From UBA7803 sp034522075 (GTDB lineage: Bacteria; Pseudomonadota; Gammaproteobacteria; Pseudomonadales; Azotimanducaceae): a stretch of 64,000 bases of DNA. Position numbers and translations under genes: made by a program. Of the stretch, positions 47,586-56,053 are shown one piece after another. The notes under the pieces are model-generated. The model saw nothing but the letters and a program-made list of their open reading frames with translations, did no database searches and was not told the origin of the DNA. Where the stretch lies: positions 124,001 through 188,000 of the forward strand of contig JAXHLO010000030.1 in the NCBI GenBank assembly GCA_034522075.1, given 5' to 3'. How positions within the stretch are numbered: the stretch's first letter is position 1; each line of letters begins with the position of its first letter.

Positions 47586-48163
47586 CAGTCTGCGAGCCCC
47601 GCAAAGCCCATGAATCCCAGGGAGAGAATGCCGGCGGTGATCAATGCTACCGGGACACCGCGAAACGGCTCCGGCACCGGCGCGTGCTCCAGCCGTTCGC
47701 GCAGCGCGGCGAACAGCACCATGACCAGGGAAAAGCCCAGCGCCGCGCCGACGCCATAGACCAGGGTCTCGACGAAACTCAAGGACTGGCCGATGGCCAG
47801 CAGGGCGACTGCGAGTACCGCGCAGTTGGAGGTGATCAGCGGCAGGTAGATGCCCAGCACCTCGTGCAGCAAGGGGCTCGCGGCGCGCAGCACCCGTTCG
47901 GTGGCCTGGACCACGCTGGCGATGGCCACGATGAACACGACGATGCGCAGGTAGGTCACGTCCAGCGGGACGAGTACGGCGTAGTAGAGCAGATGGCTGA
48001 TGGCCGCGGAGGTGGTGAGCACGAAGGCGGTGGCCAGGCCCATGGCCACCGCCGGCTGGTACTGGCGGGTCACGCCCATGAAGGGGCACAGGCCGAGAAA
48101 CTGCGCCAGCACGAAATTGTTCACCAGCAGTGCGCCGATGAGTATGAGTCCCAGCTCGCCCAT
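47585..48163 (-). CDS. rnfA: electron transport complex subunit RnfA
   Basis: A 192-residue six-helix membrane subunit. Signatures are LLVNNFVLAQFLGLCPFMGV near the N-terminus, the TSNCAVLAVAL segment and LITAGILSLGFMGF at the end. It is the first rnf gene, 58 bp downstream of metG on the same strand, and overlaps the following gene by 1 bp. Confidence 0.95.
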   Translation of the reverse strand: MGELGLILIGALLVNNFVLAQFLGLCPFMGVTRQYQPAVAMGLATAFVLTTSAAISHLLYYAVLVPLDVTYLRIVVFIVAIASVVQATERVLRAASPLLHEVLGIYLPLITSNCAVLAVALLAIGQSLSFVETLVYGVGAALGFSLVMVLFAALRERLEHAPVPEPFRGVPVALITAGILSLGFMGFAGLAD

Positions 48164-48221
48164 GAGTGAGTTCCGGCGTTGGTCCCGTGAGTCAACCGCG
48201 CGGTCAGTCTAACGCGGCTGC

Positions 48222-50255
48222 TTATTTGACGCGCATGCCCGGTTCGGCGCCGCTGTCCGGACTCAGCAGGAAGACGTCGCGCCCGCCGGGTCCAGCGGCC
48301 AGCACCATACCCTCAGAGACGCCGAAGCGCATCTTGCGCGGCGCCAGATTGACCACGACCACCGTCAGGCGGTCGACCAGGTCGGCGGGGTCATAGGCTT
48401 CGCGGATGCCGGACAGCACCTGACGCCGGCCGTCGCCGGTGTCCAGGGTCAGGCGCAGAAGCTTGTCGGCGCCCTCCACGGTTTCGGCGCTGACGATGCG
48501 GGCGACGCGCAGATCGACTTTGTCGAAGTCGTCTATGGATATTGCATTTGTGGGAGCGACCTCTGGTCGCGACTGAAAGTCGCTCCCACTGGCTGAATCA
48601 CTCTTACTGGCGGTTTCGGGCTCCCGCGACGCTTCGATCATGCGGTCGACGGCGTCTTTGTCCAGGCGCTGAAACAGCGCCTTGAACGGCTCGATCGTGT
48701 GATCGAGCAGCGGCGCTTCGAGGTCCTGCCAGGTCAGCGGCTTTACGTTGAGGAACGCTTCGGAATCCGCCGCCAGTTGCGGCAGGATGGGCTTCAGATA
48801 AATCACCAGCAGCCGGTACAGATTGATGCCCTGACTGCACACGGCCTGAACCTCTGCTTCCCGGCCGTCTTTGATCATGCTCCATGGCGCGTGGCCGGCG
48901 ATGTACTGGTTGGCCTGGTCGGCCAGCGCCGTGATGTCCCGTACGGCCCGCGCCGTGTCGCCTTTCTCGAAGCGTTCGGCGATGCCCTCCGCCGCGGCGC
49001 GGAAGCGCTCCCACAGTTCGGCATCGTGCAGGGTGCCGGCGAGTCTGCCGTCGAAGTGTTTGCTAATGAAACCGGCGCAGCGGCTGGCGATGTTCACCAC
49101 CTTGCCGACCAGGTCGGAATTCACCCGGGCGACGAAGTCTTCCAGGTTGATGTCGATGTCGTCCACGGTGCCATTCAGCTTGGCGGCGTAGTAGTAACGC
49201 AGATACTCGGGTTTCAGGTGTTCGAGATAGGTCGCGGCATTGACGAAGGTGCCGCGGGATTTGGACATCTTGGTGCCGTCCACGGTGATGAAACCATGGG
49301 TGTGGATGCGCGTGGGCGTGCGGAAGCCGGCGGCGTCGAGCACGGCAGGCCAGAACAGGGCGTGAAAATTGACGATGTCCTTGCCGATGAAGTGATGCAC
49401 TTCCGTGTCGGTGTCCGGCTGCCAGTAGTCGTCGAAGCTGATGTCGTTGCGCGCGTCGGTGAAGTTTTTGAAGCTGGCCATGTAGCCGATGGGCGCGTCC
49501 ATCCACACGTAGAAGTACTTGTTCTCGGTGCCGGGAATGAGAAAGCCGAAATACGGCGCGTCCCGGGAAATGTCCCACGGCCGCAGGCCGTCACGCAGCC
49601 ACTCCTGCAGCTTGTTCGCCACTTCCGGCTGGACGTGGCCGCTGGCCAGCCACTCGCGCAGAAAGTCCGTGTACTGACCCAGGTCGAAGAAATAGTGCTC
49701 CGAGTCGTTCAGCACCGGGGCCGCGCCGGAGATCAGTGAGCGCACGTCGCCCAGTTCGGTAGCGTCATAGGTGGCGCCGCAGACCTCGCAGTTGTCGCCG
49801 TACTGATCGGCGGCGCCGCAGTTCGGGCAGGTGCCTTTGACGAAGCGGTCAGCCAGAAACATCTTCCGCTCGGGGTCGTAGAGCTGCTCTACGGTACGGG
49901 TGAAGATCAGGCCGCGGTCCTTCAGCCGGTTGTAGATGAGCTCGGCGAACTCGCGGTTTTCCTCGGAATGGGTCGAGTAGTAGTTGTCGTGCTCCACCAG
50001 AAAACCCACGAAGTCGCGGGCGTGCTCCTGGCGCATGCGCTCGATGAGCACGTCGGCGCTGGTACCTTCCTCCTCGGCTTTGAGCATGGTCGCGGTGCCG
50101 TGCGTATCGTCGGCGCACACGTAGGTGACCTGATGGCCGCACAGGCGCTGAAAGCGCACCCAGATATCGGTCTGGATGTGCTCGAGCAGGTGCCCTAAGT
50201 GAATGGCCCCGTTGGCGTTGGGCAGGGCGCTGGTAACGAGAATTCGGCGACTCAT
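48222..50255 (-). CDS. metG: methionyl-tRNA synthetase
   Basis: A 677-residue class I synthetase. HLGH (19-22) and KMSKS form the ATP site, and the zinc-binding inserts CPNC and CEVC (about 143-158) are present. The C-terminal tRNA-binding EMAP/Trbp111-like domain starts near 571 (SIDDFDKVDLRVARI). Residues 556-569 (SGSDFQSRPEVAPT) are encoded entirely by a copy of the 42-bp palindromic repeat, which lies in the linker before that domain. It is divergent from apbC, as metG is from mrp in E. coli. Confidence 0.96.
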   Translation of the reverse strand: MSRRILVTSALPNANGAIHLGHLLEHIQTDIWVRFQRLCGHQVTYVCADDTHGTATMLKAEEEGTSADVLIERMRQEHARDFVGFLVEHDNYYSTHSEENREFAELIYNRLKDRGLIFTRTVEQLYDPERKMFLADRFVKGTCPNCGAADQYGDNCEVCGATYDATELGDVRSLISGAAPVLNDSEHYFFDLGQYTDFLREWLASGHVQPEVANKLQEWLRDGLRPWDISRDAPYFGFLIPGTENKYFYVWMDAPIGYMASFKNFTDARNDISFDDYWQPDTDTEVHHFIGKDIVNFHALFWPAVLDAAGFRTPTRIHTHGFITVDGTKMSKSRGTFVNAATYLEHLKPEYLRYYYAAKLNGTVDDIDINLEDFVARVNSDLVGKVVNIASRCAGFISKHFDGRLAGTLHDAELWERFRAAAEGIAERFEKGDTARAVRDITALADQANQYIAGHAPWSMIKDGREAEVQAVCSQGINLYRLLVIYLKPILPQLAADSEAFLNVKPLTWQDLEAPLLDHTIEPFKALFQRLDKDAVDRMIEASREPETASKSDSASGSDFQSRPEVAPTNAISIDDFDKVDLRVARIVSAETVEGADKLLRLTLDTGDGRRQVLSGIREAYDPADLVDRLTVVVVNLAPRKMRFGVSEGMVLAAGPGGRDVFLLSPDSGAEPGMRVK
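48549..48590. repeat. palindromic repeat inside metG
   Basis: A 42-bp copy of the repeat family: outer arms TGTGGGA and TCCCACT, hairpins GCGACC-TCT-GGTCGC and GCGACT-GAA-AGTCGC. Its length is exactly 14 codons and it is open in the metG frame, so it adds 14 residues without disrupting the protein. Confidence 0.85.
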
Positions 50256-50360
50256 GACGACCGTCGGTTTGAAAGCTAGCGGGAAAAAGCGCGACTATAC
50301 CGACATCTTACCTATAATGCGCCCGGCCGACGGCGGCCGGCACTAGCCCCAGGAGGCGCC

Positions 50361-51389
50361 ATGAGGCTCGAGCAGTTCCCCGACCCCTATGTGGACATAC
50401 CGTGGCAGGACCTCGGTGCCCGCACCCAGGCATCCGGATCGTCAGTATCGGTGACGCTGGGCTATCCGGCGGCGGGTATGGCTGCGGCACTGCAGGCGCG
50501 CCTGGCGGAGTTTCTCGGGGTTGCCGATGTCGAGCTGGATCTGTCGTTCCGCGCGCCGGAAGGGCGCGGCCCAGGACGCATCAAACACGTCATCGCCGTG
50601 GCTTCGGGCAAAGGCGGCGTGGGTAAGTCCACCACCGCCGTGAACCTCGCCCTGGCGCTGGACCGGGAGGGCGCCCGGGTCGGTCTGCTGGACGCCGACA
50701 TCTACGGGCCCAGCCAGGGCATGATGCTCGGCGTGGCCGAAGGGCGCCGCCCTGAGGTAAAGGACGAGAAGTATTTCGTGCCCATCAAGGCACACGGCAT
50801 TCAGGCCATGTCCATGAGCTTTCTCATCACCGAGAAAACCCCCATGGTGTGGCGCGGGCCCATGGTGTCCGGCGCGCTGCAGCAACTGCTTGGACAGACC
50901 CTGTGGGACGATCTCGATTACCTGATCGTCGACATGCCGCCTGGCACCGGCGACATTCAGCTCACCCTGTCCCAGCAGGTGCCGGTGGCCGGCGCGGTGA
51001 TCGTTACCACACCCCAGGACATTGCCCTCATCGATGCCAGAAAGGGTATCGAGATGTTCCGCAAGGTGGATATTCCCGTGCTCGGCGTGGTGGAGAACAT
51101 GACGGCCTTCCGTTGTCCGGAATGCGGCCACGAGAGCCCCATATTCGGCGCTGCCGGCGGCGATCGTATCGCCGAGGAGTTCGCTGTGCCGCTGCTCGCC
51201 CAGCTGCCGCTGACCATGGCCATCCGCGAGCAGGCCGACGGCGGCATGCCCACGGTGGCCGCAGACCCGGACGGCGACATCGCCGGACTCTACCGCGATG
51301 CGGCACGGCATATGGCGGCTGAGCTGTGGCGCCTCAGCGGGCCCGCAGCCGGCGGCGACGCCGTGGAAATCACCATGTCCGACGACTGA
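50361..51389 (+). CDS. apbC: iron-sulfur cluster carrier protein ApbC (Mrp/NBP35 ATPase)
   Basis: A 342-residue P-loop ATPase that carries and delivers Fe-S clusters. The deviant Walker A is SGKGGVGKS (82-90), Walker B DADIYGPS, and the cluster-binding CPEC motif lies in AFRCPECGHES. The N-terminal MIP18-like part is short and degenerate (first 65 residues). AGGAGG lies 4 nt before the ATG. It is divergent from metG across 105 bp. Confidence 0.94.
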   Translation: MRLEQFPDPYVDIPWQDLGARTQASGSSVSVTLGYPAAGMAAALQARLAEFLGVADVELDLSFRAPEGRGPGRIKHVIAVASGKGGVGKSTTAVNLALALDREGARVGLLDADIYGPSQGMMLGVAEGRRPEVKDEKYFVPIKAHGIQAMSMSFLITEKTPMVWRGPMVSGALQQLLGQTLWDDLDYLIVDMPPGTGDIQLTLSQQVPVAGAVIVTTPQDIALIDARKGIEMFRKVDIPVLGVVENMTAFRCPECGHESPIFGAAGGDRIAEEFAVPLLAQLPLTMAIREQADGGMPTVAADPDGDIAGLYRDAARHMAAELWRLSGPAAGGDAVEITMSDD

Positions 51390-51443
51390 GTGCCGGGGCG
51401 GCCATCTTACTTCGACAACAACCAAGCGGATGAACACGACACC

Positions 51444-52007
51444 ATGACCATCAAATCCGACCGGTGGATCCGGCAGATGGCCGCACGCGGCATGATCGAA
51501 CCTTTCGAGGCGCAGCAGGTGCGCTACATCGGCGAACACAGAGTCATTTCCTACGGGACGTCGAGCTATGGCTACGACGTGCGCTGCGCGCCGGACTTCA
51601 AGGTCTTCACCAACATCAACTCGGCCGTCGTCGACCCCAAGGGGTTCGATGAGCGCAGTTTCGTCGATGTTCACGGCGAAGTGTGCATCGTGCCGCCCAA
51701 TTCCTTTGCCCTGGCGAGTACGGTGGAATACTTCCGCATCCCCGAGGATGTCATCACCCTGTGCGTGGGCAAATCCACCTATGCGCGCTGCGGCATCATC
51801 GTCAACGTCACGCCGCTCGAGCCCGAGTGGGAAGGCCATGTGACCCTGGAGTTTTCCAACACCACCAACCTGCCGGCGAAAATCTACGCCAACGAAGGGG
51901 TGGCGCAGATGCTGTTCTTCCAGTCCGACGAGCGTTGCGAGACGACGTACAAGGACCGCGGCGGCAAGTATCAGGGCCAGCGCGGGGTGACCCTGCCCCG
52001 CACCTGA
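51444..52007 (+). CDS. dcd: dCTP deaminase
   Basis: A 187-residue trimeric deaminase making dUTP from dCTP. SSYGYDVR, VPPNSFALAST, GKSTYARCGI and the catalytic-Glu segment EPEWEGHVTLEFSN are all family motifs. The ATG at 51444 gives the conserved MTIKSDRWIRQMA start; an in-frame upstream start at 51390 directly abuts apbC and is less likely. It probably belongs to the apbC transcript. Confidence 0.94.
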   Translation: MTIKSDRWIRQMAARGMIEPFEAQQVRYIGEHRVISYGTSSYGYDVRCAPDFKVFTNINSAVVDPKGFDERSFVDVHGEVCIVPPNSFALASTVEYFRIPEDVITLCVGKSTYARCGIIVNVTPLEPEWEGHVTLEFSNTTNLPAKIYANEGVAQMLFFQSDERCETTYKDRGGKYQGQRGVTLPRT

Positions 52008-52072
52008 CGGCAGCGGTTTCAGTCGACGCCGATGGCGCAACTTGGGTACGCTTCCCGGACTGGGGAGAGTTC

Positions 52073-53941
52073 ATGAGAGTTGCGCTGATCTGGCTGCTGG
52101 CCATGGTGCCGGCGTTTGCGTCTGATACATCCGATCTGACATACCGTCACGGCACTGCCCACCTGGCGGAGCTGGCCTATCCGGAGGATTTCCCTCACTT
52201 CCGCTGGGTCAATCCGGCTGCTCCCAAAGGCGGCACCTTGCGCCTGGCCCAGGGCGGCACCTACGACAGCTTCAATCACTTCATCCACCGCGGCCGCCCG
52301 CCGTCGCTGAATGCCGTCAGTGACCGGGAAAACCTCAATTTCATCTATGACACCCTGCTCGAGGAGGCGCCGGACGAAGCCACCGCCCACTACGGCCGTC
52401 TGGCGGAAGGGGTGGCCGTGGCCGAGGATTATTCCCGGGTGGCATTCAGACTCCGCGACGGCGCCTACTGGCACGACGGCGAACCGCTGACCGCCGCTGA
52501 CGTGGTGTACAGCTTCGAGGTCTACAAGGCCACGGGCGCCGCGCCCATCCGCACCGCCCTGGCCGATGTGGAGCGGGTCGAACGCGTCGGCGAGCGGGAA
52601 GTGGTCTACCACATGCGCGAGGGCGCCATCGTCAATCCCAATCTGCCGCTGTATCTGGGCAAGCTGCCGGTGCTGCCCGCCCACTACTGGGCCGAGCGGG
52701 ACCCGGCGGTGACGACCGTGACGCCGCCGCTGGGCAGCGGGCCATATCGGGTGGCGGACTATCAGATCGGCCGCTACGTGGTCTATGAGCGGGTGGACGA
52801 CTACTGGGGTGCCGAGCTGCCGGTGAATCGCGGGCGCTATAATTTCGACCGCATCCGCTATGACTACTTCCGCGACGCCGACGTCAGCCGTGAGGCGCTC
52901 ACCGCCGGCGTGGTCGACGTGCGTCCGGAATCCGAGGCCAAAGCCTGGTCGAGCAGCTACGACGGGCTCGATGCCATTCAGTCCGGGGCTCTGCAACGCG
53001 AGCTCATCGACATCGCCAAGCCGCTGGGTCTGTGGTTTCCGGTGTTCTGGAATCAGCGCCGCGAGCGCTTTCAGGATATCCGCGTGCGCGAGGCCCTGTG
53101 GTTGCTCTACGACTTCCCCTGGATCAACCGGGTGCTGCTGTTCGGCTACTACGATCACGCCGCCAGCGTGTTTCACGATACCGAGATGTCGCAGCACGGC
53201 ATGCCGTCGGCGGCGGAACTCGAGTTGCTCGAGCCGCTGCGCAGCCAGGTGCCGGAGCGGGTGTTCTCCGAGGTCTACCGTCCGCCGGATACCAGCGGCT
53301 ACGGCGCCGGCCGCGACAACGTGCGCCGGGCCCTGGCTCTGTTCGAGGCCGCGGGCTGGGTGCTGCGTGACGGGGCGCTGGTGCGTGCCGACAGCGGTGA
53401 GCGTTTCCGCATCGAATTCGTGGTGGTCTCGGCCGCCCTGGTGCGCAGCCTGATGCCTTACATGGATGCCTTGCGCAAGGTGGGCATCGAGGTCTCGGCC
53501 CGCCAGGTGGAGGTGTCCAACTGGTATTACCGCATGCGCACCCGGGCATTCGACGGCGGCATGACGGCCATCATTCCCGACAACATTCCGGGCATCATGC
53601 TGCGCAACAGCTTCGCCAGCGTCAGTGCCGACGTGGAGTATTCGCAGAACTGGGCCGGTATCAAGAACCCGGCACTGGACTACCTCATCGACCGGGTCAT
53701 CGATGCCGGCAGCCGCGAGCAGTTCCTGGCCGCCACCCGGGCGCTGGACCGGGTGCTGCTGTGGAATTTCTACTTTGTCCCCGGCATGGCGCAGCCGGGG
53801 TACCGGCTGGTCTGGTGGGACCGCTTCGGCCGGCCCGAGCACGGGCCGCTGCAGCGCTTCATTTATTACGATGCCTGGTGGTCCGATGCAGGACGCGCTG
53901 ATCGGGTCGAGCGGCGACTGACCGAATTGGAGTCGGACTGA
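52073..53941 (+). CDS. yejA: oligopeptide/microcin-type ABC transporter, substrate-binding protein
   Basis: A 622-residue periplasmic binding protein of the SBP_bac_5 family. The signal peptide ends near AFA at 16. GTLRLAQGGTYDSFNHF and the central RLRDGAYWHDGEPLTAADVVYS are family hallmarks, and length and neighbours identify it as the YejA type. In E. coli the YejABEF system imports peptides such as microcin C. GGGGAG lies 5 nt before the ATG. It starts the yejABEF operon. Confidence 0.92.
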   Translation: MRVALIWLLAMVPAFASDTSDLTYRHGTAHLAELAYPEDFPHFRWVNPAAPKGGTLRLAQGGTYDSFNHFIHRGRPPSLNAVSDRENLNFIYDTLLEEAPDEATAHYGRLAEGVAVAEDYSRVAFRLRDGAYWHDGEPLTAADVVYSFEVYKATGAAPIRTALADVERVERVGEREVVYHMREGAIVNPNLPLYLGKLPVLPAHYWAERDPAVTTVTPPLGSGPYRVADYQIGRYVVYERVDDYWGAELPVNRGRYNFDRIRYDYFRDADVSREALTAGVVDVRPESEAKAWSSSYDGLDAIQSGALQRELIDIAKPLGLWFPVFWNQRRERFQDIRVREALWLLYDFPWINRVLLFGYYDHAASVFHDTEMSQHGMPSAAELELLEPLRSQVPERVFSEVYRPPDTSGYGAGRDNVRRALALFEAAGWVLRDGALVRADSGERFRIEFVVVSAALVRSLMPYMDALRKVGIEVSARQVEVSNWYYRMRTRAFDGGMTAIIPDNIPGIMLRNSFASVSADVEYSQNWAGIKNPALDYLIDRVIDAGSREQFLAATRALDRVLLWNFYFVPGMAQPGYRLVWWDRFGRPEHGPLQRFIYYDAWWSDAGRADRVERRLTELESD

Positions 53942-53942
53942 C

Positions 53943-55022
53943 GTGGCCCGCTATGTGCTGCGGCGGCTGCTGCTCATCCTGCCGACCCTGTTCGGCATCA
54001 TGGTCATCAACTTTCTCATCGTCCAGCTCGCTCCGGGCGGGCCGGTGGAGCAGGTGGTGGCGGAGCTCACCGGGCCGGCCGTGTCCACCACGGCCAACAT
54101 CACCGGCGCCGGCACCGGAGGCGGCGAGTCCGGCGGCGCGCGCTATCCGGGTGCGGCCGGCATCGATCCTGCCATCATCGCAGAGCTGGAAAAACAGTTC
54201 GGCTTCGACAAGCCGCTGCACGAGCGTTTCGTGCTGATGATGTGTAATTACCTGCGTCTGGATTTCGGCGACAGCTACTTTCAGGACCGTCCCGTGGTGG
54301 ATCTGGTGGTCGAGCGCATGCCCGTATCGCTGTCGCTGGGGCTGTGGTCGCTGCTGCTGATCTACCTGATCTCCATACCGCTGGGGGTAGCCAAGGCGGT
54401 GCGCGACGGGCAGCGTTTCGATCTGTGGACCTCGGCGGTGATTTTCGTCGGCTACGCTATCCCCGGCTTTCTGTTCGCCATCCTGCTGGTGGTGCTGTTC
54501 GCCGGCGGGACGTTCTGGAATGTGTTTCCGCTGCGCGGGCTGGTGTCGGAGAACTTTGCCGAGCTGTCGCTCATCGGGCAGATCATCGACTATCTGTGGC
54601 ACATGGTGCTGCCGGTAACGGCACTGACGGTAGGCGGTTTCGCCACCCTGACCATGCTCACCAAGAACTCCTTTCTGGAGGAGCTCGGCAAGCAGTTCGT
54701 GCTCACGGCCCGCGCCAAGGGGCTCACGGAACGCCGGGTTCTCTACGGCCACGTGTTCCGCAACGCCATGCTCATCGTCATTGCCGGTTTCCCTTCTGCG
54801 TTCGTGGGCATTCTCTTTACCGGCTCGCTGCTCATCGAGGTGATCTTTTCCCTGGAGGGCATGGGGCTGCTGGGCTATGACGCGGTAATCAAGCGCGACT
54901 ATCCGATTCTGTTCGGTACGCTGTTCTGCTTCACGTTCATCGGCCTGTTGCTCAACCTGGTCGGCGACCTGCTGTACGTGCTCGTGGACCCGCGCATCGA
55001 CTTCGAAGCGAGGGGCGTTTGA
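53943..55022 (+). CDS. yejB: oligopeptide ABC transporter permease YejB
   Basis: A 359-residue inner-membrane permease with six helices. The N-terminal RYVLRRLLLILPTLFGI and the EAA-loop region (TARAKGLTERRVLYGHVFRNA) are typical of DppB/YejB permeases. Residues 45-75 form a Gly/Ala-rich extracytoplasmic insertion. GTG start 1 bp after yejA; overlaps yejE by 1 bp. Confidence 0.93.
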   Translation: MARYVLRRLLLILPTLFGIMVINFLIVQLAPGGPVEQVVAELTGPAVSTTANITGAGTGGGESGGARYPGAAGIDPAIIAELEKQFGFDKPLHERFVLMMCNYLRLDFGDSYFQDRPVVDLVVERMPVSLSLGLWSLLLIYLISIPLGVAKAVRDGQRFDLWTSAVIFVGYAIPGFLFAILLVVLFAGGTFWNVFPLRGLVSENFAELSLIGQIIDYLWHMVLPVTALTVGGFATLTMLTKNSFLEELGKQFVLTARAKGLTERRVLYGHVFRNAMLIVIAGFPSAFVGILFTGSLLIEVIFSLEGMGLLGYDAVIKRDYPILFGTLFCFTFIGLLLNLVGDLLYVLVDPRIDFEARGV

Positions 55023-56053
55023 TGTCGCCCCTGGCGCGCCGGCGCTGGGCCAACTTCAAAGCCAACCGGCGCGGCTACGTTTCACTGTGGATATTCCTGG
55101 CCATCTTCACCGTGACCCTGTTCGCCGAATTGCTGGCCAACGATCGGCCCATCGTGCTCATTCACCAGGATGAGTGGTATTTCCCGGTGCTCATCGGCTA
55201 CTCCGAAGCCGACCTGGGCGGCGAGCTGCCGTTGCCGGCGGACTTCCGCGATCCTTATGTGCTGGGGTTGATCGGCGATGCCTGGGCGCTGTGGCCGCCG
55301 ATTCCCTTCAGCTACGACAGCATCGATTACGCCATCGGGGAACCGGCGCCGGCGCCGCCGTCGAGACGCCACTGGCTGGGCACCGACGACGTGGCCAAGG
55401 ACACCTTGGCACGCCTCATCTACGGCTTCCGCCTGTCGGTGGTGTTCGGCATTCTGCTGACGCTAGCCAGTTCCGCCATCGGCATTGCCGTGGGCGCGCT
55501 GCAGGGATATTTCGGCGGCATGACCGACCTGGTGGGCCAGCGTATCGTCGAGGTCTGGCAGGGGCTGCCTATCCTGTTTCTGCTGATCATTCTGGCGAGC
55601 ATTGTCGAGCCGGGCTTCGGCTGGCTGCTGCTGCTGCTGGTGGCCTTCGGCTGGATGGCGCTGGTCGGCGTGGTGCGCGCCGAGTTTCTGCGCGCGCGCA
55701 ATCTGGATTTCGTCCGTGCGGCCCGCGCTCTGGGCGTCTCGGATCTGGTGATCATGCGCCGTCACGTGCTGCCCAACGCCATGGTGGCGGCGCTGACCTT
55801 CCTGCCGTTTCTGCTCAACGGTTCCATCACCACGCTGACGGCGCTGGACTTTCTCGGCTTCGGTCTGCCGCCGGGGGCGCCGTCCCTGGGTGAACTGCTG
55901 CGCCAGGGTCAGGCCAATCTGCAGGCGCCCTGGCTGGGGCTGTCGGGCTTTCTCACTCTGGCGGTCATGCTCACCTTGCTCATTTTCGTCGGCGAGGCCG
56001 TGCGCGACGCCTTCGATCCGCGCCGCGCTCTGGTGAGGACGGGCCATGACTGA
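55022..56053 (+). CDS. yejE: oligopeptide ABC transporter permease YejE
   Basis: A 343-residue permease of the DppC/YejE group. The N-terminal RRRWANFKANRRGYVSLW, the periplasmic HWLGTDDVAKDTLARL and the cytoplasmic EAA loop (VRAARALGVSDLVIMRRHVLP) are all present. The ATG overlaps the yejB stop (TGATG), and its own 3' end overlaps yejF by 8 bp. Confidence 0.93.
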   Translation: MSPLARRRWANFKANRRGYVSLWIFLAIFTVTLFAELLANDRPIVLIHQDEWYFPVLIGYSEADLGGELPLPADFRDPYVLGLIGDAWALWPPIPFSYDSIDYAIGEPAPAPPSRRHWLGTDDVAKDTLARLIYGFRLSVVFGILLTLASSAIGIAVGALQGYFGGMTDLVGQRIVEVWQGLPILFLLIILASIVEPGFGWLLLLLVAFGWMALVGVVRAEFLRARNLDFVRAARALGVSDLVIMRRHVLPNAMVAALTFLPFLLNGSITTLTALDFLGFGLPPGAPSLGELLRQGQANLQAPWLGLSGFLTLAVMLTLLIFVGEAVRDAFDPRRALVRTGHD

